From an archaeon (GTDB taxonomy: Archaea; Thermoproteota; Nitrososphaeria; Nitrososphaerales; Gagatemarchaeaceae), in assembly GCA_016432545.1 (NCBI GenBank), contig CP066694.1, positions 496,001 through 560,000 of the forward strand: 64,000 bases of DNA. Direction: 5' to 3'. The position numbers were made by a program, and so were the translations under genes. Below the pieces are notes generated by a model that saw only the letters and a list, made by a program, of their open reading frames with translations, ran no database searches and was not told the origin of the DNA. Of the stretch, positions 15,549 through 22,400 are shown piece after piece (the first letter of the stretch is position 1; every line of letters starts with the position of its first letter).

Positions 15549-16588
15549 CAGCGCCTCACCGGTACCTGGACAATGCGCTGGACGAGGTCGTCTGTGCCCT
15601 GGACCTTGCCCTCGAGGTCGTGGAGGGTCAGAGAGGTGGTCCTCTGCAGCTCGCTCCTAGCCTCCCCTGCTCCGTTGCTGAGCACGGCTGCCTGGTAGGC
15701 ACTGCCGCCTGACGCGACCGCAAGGGCGAAGACGCCGGTCATCGCGTCCCTGACCCCGACCTTGCTGAAGAGGTTCTTCTTCCCTCTGATCGGCGGGAAG
15801 AGGGTCACGTTGTCCTTGTCGAAGAGCGTCACGCCCTGGTCGCCCCTGGTGATCAGGATCGACTTGCAGTCCAGGCGGCTGAGGAGGTTGACCCCCATGT
15901 TCCTCAGGCTCGTCTCGTTGACTATGGTCATCCCGGTCGCGTGGGCAGCCTCCTCGAGGTTGGACTTCACGTACGTCACACCGGAGAAGTCGAGGTAGTG
16001 GTGCATCTTGGGCTGAGCGACCACTATCTTCCCGGCGTCGTGCGCTGCGCCCACCACCCCGCTGATCAGGAAGCTGGTGATGGCCCCCCGGTCGTAGTCC
16101 GAGAGGACGACGCAGTCGATGTCCTTGATGAGCGGCTCGGCCTCGGCGAGGAGCTTCTTTGCCATCGCCAGGGGCACGTCGCGCCTATCCTCCCTGTCGA
16201 TCCTAAGCATGTGGAAGGTGTTCACCATGATCCACGTCCTCAGCGAGGTGGGCCTGGATGGGTCGGTGACGACCCCGTTGTGAGAGACCCCGTACTTTGC
16301 GAACTCTGACTTTAGCCATGTACCGTATTCGTCGGCGCCGGCCAGGCCAACGAGGCTGACCGAGGCGCCAAGAGAGACCAGCTCCCTTGAGAGGTTCGCG
16401 GCCCCCCCCGGCAGGAATGTCTCCCCGATGTAGTCTCCGGCAGGGACCGGGGCCTCGCGGGCGAGCTTCCTGGCTGCGACCTCCACGAACCTGCTGACTA
16501 TGAGGTCCCCGATGACGAGAACCTTGCGCCCTTGGAACTGTCGCAAGAGACCGGTCAGGCTTTCCTTGTCGACCGTGTCTAAGGGCAT
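15548..16588 (-). CDS. PfkB-family sugar kinase, RfaE/HldE-like
   Basis: The 346-residue protein resembles the kinase domain of heptose-7-phosphate kinases (RfaE/HldE). The first signature (LPGGAANLSRELVSLG) is clear. The second, normally GAGD with the anion hole and catalytic Asp, reads KVGVRDAMTGVFAL: the Asp is kept but one Gly/Ala is replaced by Val/Arg. It heads the transketolase-rpe operon, so a phosphorylated pentose or sedoheptulose is a plausible substrate, as is a link to heptose for surface sugars. Substrate and activity are unproven because of the altered anion hole. Confidence 0.8.
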   Translation of the reverse strand: MPLDTVDKESLTGLLRQFQGRKVLVIGDLIVSRFVEVAARKLAREAPVPAGDYIGETFLPGGAANLSRELVSLGASVSLVGLAGADEYGTWLKSEFAKYGVSHNGVVTDPSRPTSLRTWIMVNTFHMLRIDREDRRDVPLAMAKKLLAEAEPLIKDIDCVVLSDYDRGAITSFLISGVVGAAHDAGKIVVAQPKMHHYLDFSGVTYVKSNLEEAAHATGMTIVNETSLRNMGVNLLSRLDCKSILITRGDQGVTLFDKDNVTLFPPIRGKKNLFSKVGVRDAMTGVFALAVASGGSAYQAAVLSNGAGEARSELQRTTSLTLHDLEGKVQGTDDLVQRIVQVPVRR

Positions 16589-16674
16589 CCTTTTTCGATA
16601 ATTCTGCCTCCCCCTGACACATTTAACCTTTGAAGAGAATTTTCGGACCGGATGAAAGTCGAGACCTTGTCCGG

Positions 16675-17640
16675 TCAGCCGGGGACCAAGCGGGGCCTGG
16701 CCAGGCCTCTCCTCGCGACGAAGTAGGAGGCTACGAGAGCTGCGGTCACCGCGAGCGCCAGCCCGGCCTGGGGCGGGAACTCTGGGATTCCGCCTCCCTG
16801 GTTCGTGGAGCAGGAGGTCGTCGTCGACTTTGTTATGGTGTCGTAGGTGGTCTTGAACTTGGAGACGTCGTAGCGGGTGCTCGTAGAAGAGATCGTGACC
16901 CTGGTGACGACGTTGCCTGTGATGGTCGTCGTAAGCTGGCTCGTTGTGGCCGACGTCGAGTTGACCGTTTGCGTGGTCGGCACGTTGGTGGTGCTGTAAG
17001 TCGTTGCTTCGGTGACCTGGGTTGTGTTGCCTGTCAAGGTCGAGGTCGTAACGGTCCCGACCGTGTCGGAGAAGGTCTGCTGAGTGGTCGTCACGTCGGC
17101 GTGATAAGTGGTGTAGTACGAAGTATCCTGCTGTACCGTGCTGGTGACTGTGGTGAGCGCGCCGACCGCGCCCACGGTGGTGTAGGTGGTGGTGTAGTAG
17201 GTCCCGTACGTCCCTGTGAAGGTCTGGCTTGACTGGTATTGCGTCGTGTAAGTGTTGGTTTGCCTCGTCACGACCGAGGTCGTAATGGTCGTCGTCGAGC
17301 TAGAGTTGAGGGTCACAGTCGTCTGCGTGAGCTTGGTGTCTACCAACTGGGTGGTGTAGGTGGACGCCACTGGGAAGGTAGTCGCTATGGTGGTGTTGCC
17401 GGTGCTCGTCGTCGCGTGCCCGATGGTGTCCGTGCCTGTGGCGCGCGTGATGGAGGTTGTCGTCGAGGTGGTGATCGTCCTAGTCGAGGTCACGACCGTC
17501 CCTCCTGACACCGTGATGGTCTTGCAAGGGGCGGCGGCCTGGCCCTCTGAGACCGGAGACGGGAGAAGCGTGAGAAGTACGAGAAGGCCCAGCACCACCG
17601 CGAGGATCAGAGGTTTTCTGGAGCCCCTTGGTTCCATCAA
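16675..17640 (-). CDS. Secreted Thr/Ser-rich surface protein with PEF-type anchor
   Basis: The 321-residue protein has a signal peptide (LILAVVLGLLVLLTLL...), about 230 residues of low-complexity Thr/Ser/Val sequence, then GGGIPEFPPQAG, a membrane helix and a basic tail (FVARRGLARPR). The tail matches that of the kelch protein at 1808-3052, indicating a shared sorting route. The Thr-rich rod is probably heavily O-glycosylated. It may act as a spacer or mucin-like coat. No enzymatic domain is visible. Confidence 0.75.
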   Translation of the reverse strand: MMEPRGSRKPLILAVVLGLLVLLTLLPSPVSEGQAAAPCKTITVSGGTVVTSTRTITTSTTTSITRATGTDTIGHATTSTGNTTIATTFPVASTYTTQLVDTKLTQTTVTLNSSSTTTITTSVVTRQTNTYTTQYQSSQTFTGTYGTYYTTTYTTVGAVGALTTVTSTVQQDTSYYTTYHADVTTTQQTFSDTVGTVTTSTLTGNTTQVTEATTYSTTNVPTTQTVNSTSATTSQLTTTITGNVVTRVTISSTSTRYDVSKFKTTYDTITKSTTTSCSTNQGGGIPEFPPQAGLALAVTAALVASYFVARRGLARPRLVPG

Positions 17641-17711
17641 TCTCTCGTGGCGCTGGGGTGCGGGCGCTGTCTAAAGAACGTATGCCGCTGAAGAGGGCAC
17701 GTTGCCCCGTC

Positions 17712-18215
17712 TCATGGCTCGCTTGCTGCCTTCTTCTCGGAGGCCCAGGCCTTCTCCAGGAGCTCCTGGATTATCGGGAGGGCCTTCTTGAGCTCCCTGT
17801 CCATCGCGAGCGGGTCGTACCCCTTCGGCGGGGGGAAGTCCAGGAACTTTTGGTTCGGGTCCGCGTTCACGTAGTCCTTGCTGGCCTCGAAGATCCCCAT
17901 CAGGGCGCGTCCGTCAAGACGGGAGAGCTCTGACTTCCATGAATGGTGGAATCCTTTGTCCGAAAGGAATGTGAGCTTGACGTCGCCTTCCGCCTCCTTC
18001 CTCACGTCCTCCCAGAAGGCCTTGTCGAGGTCTCCGGCCACTACCTCTCCCGACTTCAGCTTGTCCGAGTAGGACTTTGCCAGCCTTTCGACTCTCGCCG
18101 GGGTGGACTCGAAGCGCTCAGCTATCGCCTCGTCGGAGAGGCCCAGCTGCGAGAGATAGTAGCATCCTTCCTCGAGGACTTCGTCGCTGATCTCGGCTTC
18201 GTGGGCGGTGGGCAT
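17712..18215 (-). CDS. Hypothetical protein with N-terminal helix-turn-helix-like region
   Basis: The 167-residue acidic soluble protein begins with a region (LSQLGLSDEAIAERFESTPARVERL) that reads like a helix-turn-helix. The middle holds FLSDKGFHHSWKSEL and the C-terminus is helical and charged. I do not recognise a family. It lies just downstream of the MMPL gene, 30 bp from its stop and on the same strand, so it might be co-transcribed and regulatory. Confidence 0.6.
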   Translation of the reverse strand: MPTAHEAEISDEVLEEGCYYLSQLGLSDEAIAERFESTPARVERLAKSYSDKLKSGEVVAGDLDKAFWEDVRKEAEGDVKLTFLSDKGFHHSWKSELSRLDGRALMGIFEASKDYVNADPNQKFLDFPPPKGYDPLAMDRELKKALPIIQELLEKAWASEKKAASEP

Positions 18216-18245
18216 GGGCTTGAGAGGGTTGCTCGCGCTATTAAC

Positions 18246-21194
18246 CTAGGCGCCGAACTTCTTGTCCCTCTCGTAGAGGGAGTGCGAGCGGTTGAGGTAG
18301 GGTATCGGGCTGAACCAGTTCCACTTGCCCATGAACTGCATCACCGCCGGGACCAGGTAAGTCCTAACCACCAGGGCGTCGATTAGTATCGAGAACGCGA
18401 AGGCGAAGCCCATCTGCTTGAGGAGGAGGTCGCTCGAGAGCATCAGGGCCCCGAGGGAGCCCGCAAGGATGATCGCGGCCGCGGTGATGATCCCGCCTGT
18501 CTGCTCGATTGCCCCGACTATGGAGTCGTCAAGGGATCTGCCTTTGGTCGCCTCCTCGCGGATCCTCGTCAGGATGAAGACGTTGTAGTCCATCCCAAGG
18601 CCCAGGAGGGTTACGAAGAGGAAGAACGGGGTGATGAAGAGGATCTGGTAGTTGAAGTACTGGGCGAAGACCAGGCGGGTGACCGCGAGCGTCCAGATTA
18701 TACTCATGAGGACCGACAGGACTGCGAAGACCGGGAGGAAGAGAGAGCCCAGGACGACCAGGAGGACGAGCGCGACTCCAACTGCCACTATCGGGACTAT
18801 GGAGTTGAACTGCGCGTCGAAGACGTTCTTCGTGTCGAGGATCGAGCCCGAGGCCCCACCTACGTAGACTCCCGTGACCCCCTGCGCCGAGTCGTAGTTC
18901 GCGTGGGCGTACTGCCTGATCGCCTGCGCGTCAGCGATCGCAGCCGTGGAGAAGGGGTCGATGGCGAGGTTGACCGTGATTAGCGCCGTGGAATTGTCCT
19001 TACCGATGCTCTGCAGGACCTTGTTGAAGGTCCTCTGGCCCTCGGCCGTGGAGGTGTTGATCGCTGCGTAGTTTACCTGCTCGCCAAAGGGCCTTGTCGG
19101 GCCGCTGACGTTGCGTATGTCCGCCGACTGCGCCAGGTGGGTCGAGAGTTCATCGACCTGGCCCATCGACGAGCTGTCGAAGCTATGACCCGTTACGATC
19201 GCATGGTCGAAGGTAAGGATGACGTAGGTCGGCGAGAGCCTTCCGCCGCCGAAGGAGTCGGTCAGCTGGTTGGAGGCCGAGACGGACTCGAGGTTGGACG
19301 GGGCCGCCGAGAGGAAGTCGTAGGTAGGGGTCGTGGTGGAGTAGACGTAGATCGCTGGCACAGAGACCAGGAGGGCGACGATGATGAGCGCCTTCGAGTT
19401 CCGGACTGCGAACGACCCGCTCCTCGAGAAGTACCCGGACTTCTTCTCGAGCTTCGAGAGGACCGAAGCGGAGTATCTCTCGAACCTTTTACCGGAATTA
19501 GGCCAGAAGGCCCTGCCTCCGACCATCCCTATGATTGCCGGAACGAGGGTGAGGGCGACCGCCAGGGCCACCAGGACGCCGAAGCCCACCACGAAGCCCA
19601 TCGTCCTAAGGTAGACCACTGAGGTGAAGGCGAGGGAGAGAAATGAGATGATGACCGTGGCCCCGCTCGTCGCGATGCTCTCCCCGGCCCAGGTCACCGA
19701 GGTCTCTACGGCGTCCTGGACTGAGAGCCCACGGACCCTCTCCTCCCTGTACCTCGCGATGACGAAGACGCTGTAGTCAGTCCCGACCCCTATCAGTACG
19801 GTGAGCAGGATCGTCGGAATGGTGAAGTCCACCTTGGCCACGTACGTCCCTACGATCACGATGAAGACCTGGGAGATCCCGAGGGCGACCCCGATCGTCC
19901 CCAGCGTGATGAAGGGGGTCAGAAGCGACCTGAAGAAGAGTCCCGTGGCCACGATGAGAAGCACCAGCGTCACTGGGAGTATGAGGTCGAGGTCCTGCTG
20001 GGTGGACGTGCCGAAGTCGTTGGAGATCGCGTCCTGGCCGGTCACCTGAGGAGCTGCCAGGCCCGCGGCCGCGCTCTGAGAGTAGACGTGGGCCACGATC
20101 CAACGCACCGCCAAGAGGTTGGGTGTGCCACCCGTGTTGAGCCCCAGGGAGACGATCGTCGTGTCCCTGCCAGGGGAGACGAAGGACGAGATGAGCGACG
20201 CAAGCCCGGGGTCGACCGCGTATCCCTTCGGGTCGGCGACAACGTTCCCGGCCAGGGCGTAGAGCGACTCGTTGTCTGGCGATGGGCCCAGCGAGTAGGC
20301 TGCGTCGACGAAGGTCTCGGAGAAGCCGCTCGAGACGCTGACGTAGTGGACCGCAAAGACGCCAAGTGAAGAGGAGAATTGGGCCTTCGTCTCGTTGAGG
20401 AAGTCCCCGAAGGTGATCGACCTTGTCAGGCCTTCGGCGAAGGGCTTCGGCCCGGCATAGTGGGATGCGATGAAGGCCCGGTCTGCGACGTCGGCCGCGT
20501 AGGCGGCCCTGGCCCCGAAGGAGAGGCCGGATGTAGTCGAGTTTGACCAGGATGCGACCCAGGCGTCGTTGAAGTCTGTGAGCATGAATGATGTGTAGTG
20601 TTGGTACGCCGTCGCGTTCGCTGAGGAGAGTGTTGCCCCCGCGTTCTGGTATGCTATGTTGTTCGAAGCGTTGACGTCGTGGGTCGAGTTGAAAGCCCCG
20701 CTCCAAATCCCGAGGTAGAGGGCGGGCACGCCGTACAACGGCCGCAGGGTGGCGTTAGCCCCGTCGCGCGCAGAGTATGCACCGATGTTGACCCCCGAGA
20801 TTGCGGCATAGAGCCTGGAGTAAACGTCGACGGTCTGGTTCAGGCCGACGATGGTCGTGTTCGACTTCAAGGAGGAGGTCAGTTCCCTCACCAGCCGCTG
20901 AGTGGCGGCAGAGGAGACGTTGTCCGCCGAGATCACGATGAGCAGAGTGCTGTTGGGGACGGACTTCGCGAACTGGGCTGCGACGAGGTCGGCCGCCTTG
21001 ACCGACTCCAGCTGGTTTCCGGTGGCCGAGCCTTGCTGGAGGGAAGTGACCTTGCCGACGTTGGAAATGATGGGGATGACGAGTACTAGTGCGACAATCC
21101 AGGCGACGAGCACGACCTTCCTTCTACGATAGACGACCTTGCCCAGCCTCTTGAAAGGAGTCGAGGAGGGCCTTTGAGATGACTCAGAGACCAA
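18246..21194 (-). CDS. MMPL/RND-family membrane transporter
   Basis: The 982-residue protein has the RND layout of two repeats, each with one helix, a large outer domain and five helices. Proton-relay motifs GTDYSVFVIARYREE and GMDYNVFILTRIREE are at matching places in the two halves. MMPL proteins export lipids or glycolipids, and archaeal members are thought to move membrane or surface components. Its surroundings are surface-protein and sugar-nucleotide genes. A TATA-like box (TTCTTATAGG, minus strand about 21217-21226) precedes ATG 21194. The substrate is unknown. Confidence 0.9.
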   Translation of the reverse strand: MVSESSQRPSSTPFKRLGKVVYRRRKVVLVAWIVALVLVIPIISNVGKVTSLQQGSATGNQLESVKAADLVAAQFAKSVPNSTLLIVISADNVSSAATQRLVRELTSSLKSNTTIVGLNQTVDVYSRLYAAISGVNIGAYSARDGANATLRPLYGVPALYLGIWSGAFNSTHDVNASNNIAYQNAGATLSSANATAYQHYTSFMLTDFNDAWVASWSNSTTSGLSFGARAAYAADVADRAFIASHYAGPKPFAEGLTRSITFGDFLNETKAQFSSSLGVFAVHYVSVSSGFSETFVDAAYSLGPSPDNESLYALAGNVVADPKGYAVDPGLASLISSFVSPGRDTTIVSLGLNTGGTPNLLAVRWIVAHVYSQSAAAGLAAPQVTGQDAISNDFGTSTQQDLDLILPVTLVLLIVATGLFFRSLLTPFITLGTIGVALGISQVFIVIVGTYVAKVDFTIPTILLTVLIGVGTDYSVFVIARYREERVRGLSVQDAVETSVTWAGESIATSGATVIISFLSLAFTSVVYLRTMGFVVGFGVLVALAVALTLVPAIIGMVGGRAFWPNSGKRFERYSASVLSKLEKKSGYFSRSGSFAVRNSKALIIVALLVSVPAIYVYSTTTPTYDFLSAAPSNLESVSASNQLTDSFGGGRLSPTYVILTFDHAIVTGHSFDSSSMGQVDELSTHLAQSADIRNVSGPTRPFGEQVNYAAINTSTAEGQRTFNKVLQSIGKDNSTALITVNLAIDPFSTAAIADAQAIRQYAHANYDSAQGVTGVYVGGASGSILDTKNVFDAQFNSIVPIVAVGVALVLLVVLGSLFLPVFAVLSVLMSIIWTLAVTRLVFAQYFNYQILFITPFFLFVTLLGLGMDYNVFILTRIREEATKGRSLDDSIVGAIEQTGGIITAAAIILAGSLGALMLSSDLLLKQMGFAFAFSILIDALVVRTYLVPAVMQFMGKWNWFSPIPYLNRSHSLYERDKKFGA

Positions 21195-21241
21195 TGAAGC
21201 CGGGCGAATTTCTATCCTATAAGAATCTGTCCGGCTGAAAT

Positions 21242-21553
21242 CTATCTCTTCTTGACGTAGAGCATCCCGGCCTCTTCCTTGACTTCGTAAAGAGGCTCGT
21301 CCGCGACCGGCTCGTCGTAGACTCCTTTACCCGTGTTGAGGTCCCAGACTGTCCCGTGGCCCGCGCAGGTGACCTTCGTCCCCTCCAGGGTTCCTTCGGA
21401 CAGGTCCCACTCTTCGTGGGTGCAGATCGCCCCCATGCCGTAGTACCTTCCATCGACGTTGCAGATGAGGACCGACTCCCCGTCCACCTCGACCGTCATC
21501 ATGTTTCCGGTGGGAATCTTCGACGCCTCGACGGCCTTCGCGAAATCGTTCAT
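21242..21553 (-). CDS. Rieske [2Fe-2S] ferredoxin-like protein
   Basis: This soluble Rieske domain of 103 residues has both cluster motifs, CTHEEWDLSEG (C-x-H) and CAGHGTVWDL (C-x-x-H). It lacks a membrane anchor and resembles the NirD/BphF small ferredoxin type. It would carry electrons for an oxygenase or reductase, but no partner is adjacent. Confidence 0.9.
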   Translation of the reverse strand: MNDFAKAVEASKIPTGNMMTVEVDGESVLICNVDGRYYGMGAICTHEEWDLSEGTLEGTKVTCAGHGTVWDLNTGKGVYDEPVADEPLYEVKEEAGMLYVKKR

Positions 21554-21589
21554 AACCCACGCGGCCTGCGGTCGGAGATAAAACCTTCC

Positions 21590-22285
21590 CTAGGCGGGCT
21601 GCTGCAGCGCTTCTTCCAGTTCCTTGAGATCCTTTGGCGAGTCAATGTAATGCCAGTCGCCGTAGTGGGGAAAGGAGAGGAGCTCTCCGTGCGCTACCAG
21701 CTTCGGGAAGGTCTCCCTCTCGATGTCGCCGTTCTCAGGGAGGTACTTCAGCGCCTTGCGCGCGTTGAGCACGTAGACCCCGCCGTTGATCCAGACGTCC
21801 GGAAAGACCGCCTTCTCTTCGAATCCCCTCACAGTCTTCAGCTTGTCTATCTTGACCACGCCGAACCTGGACTTGTACGGGACCACGAGCATCGATGCCG
21901 TGATGTCCCCGGCCTGCCTGTGGGCGTCGACCATCCTGCTTGGCGAAAGGTCGGTGACGATGTCCCCGTTGACAATCAGGACAAGGTCCTCGTTGGGCAC
22001 CCCGGAGAGGGCCTTCTTCACAGCGCCACCCGTCCCCAGGGGAGATTCCTCCACGGAATACCCGACCTTGACTCCTTTGTAGTCGCTCCCAAAGTGCTCC
22101 TGGAGCTTCTGCCACTTGTATCCGCAGGCGAAGGTGACCTCGTCGACTCCCCCTTCCTTTGCGAGCCAGTCGATCTGGAGCTCGGAGATCGGCCGCCCGT
22201 TGACGAGGACTAGAGGCTTTGGGATGTCCTCGGTCAGGGGCCTGAGGCGCATCGCCTGCCCGCCCGCCAGGATTATGGCCCTCGT
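21590..22285 (-). CDS. Sugar-phosphate nucleotidyltransferase
   Basis: This NTP-transferase makes nucleotide sugars for surface glycans. The nucleotide-binding loop reads ILAGGQAMRLRPLT, with PKPLVLVNGRP next and LIVNGDIVTDL as the metal-binding Asp region. Half the loop lies upstream of the first ordinary start (ATG 22252), so that start gives a truncated, inactive protein. The frame continues upstream to a family-like beginning RAIILAGG, whose preceding codon is ACG at 22285 and not ATG/GTG/TTG. Either a near-cognate start or a one-base frameshift is needed (a GTG at 22296 is out of frame by one). Neighbours are surface-protein genes. Confidence 0.82.
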   Translation of the reverse strand, partial: TRAIILAGGQAMRLRPLTEDIPKPLVLVNGRPISELQIDWLAKEGGVDEVTFACGYKWQKLQEHFGSDYKGVKVGYSVEESPLGTGGAVKKALSGVPNEDLVLIVNGDIVTDLSPSRMVDAHRQAGDITASMLVVPYKSRFGVVKIDKLKTVRGFEEKAVFPDVWINGGVYVLNARKALKYLPENGDIERETFPKLVAHGELLSFPHYGDWHYIDSPKDLKELEEALQQPA

Positions 22286-22369
22286 CGCGAAAGCACCCGG
22301 TCCTCGCCCGGCTTGCCTTCGGACATAAGCGTTCTCCCTGGAAGAGGTGCAGAGCTTACGCTAGGTTTC

Positions 22370-22392
22370 GGAAAAAAAGAAAGAAGAGAAAG
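22370..22392 (-). terminator. T-rich terminator after the S-layer-like gene
   Basis: Read on the minus strand, a run of T-rich sequence (CTTTCTTTTTTTCC) begins just past the stop of the large surface protein. Archaeal termination commonly occurs at such T tracts, and a strongly expressed S-layer gene would need one. Confidence 0.6.
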
Positions 22393-22400
22393 CCGTCTGT

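Noticed and set aside
19777-20706. A 309-residue minus-strand frame
   Set aside because: It overlaps the MMPL gene in another frame and is Arg/Pro-rich. The MMPL protein is continuous and has both family motifs.
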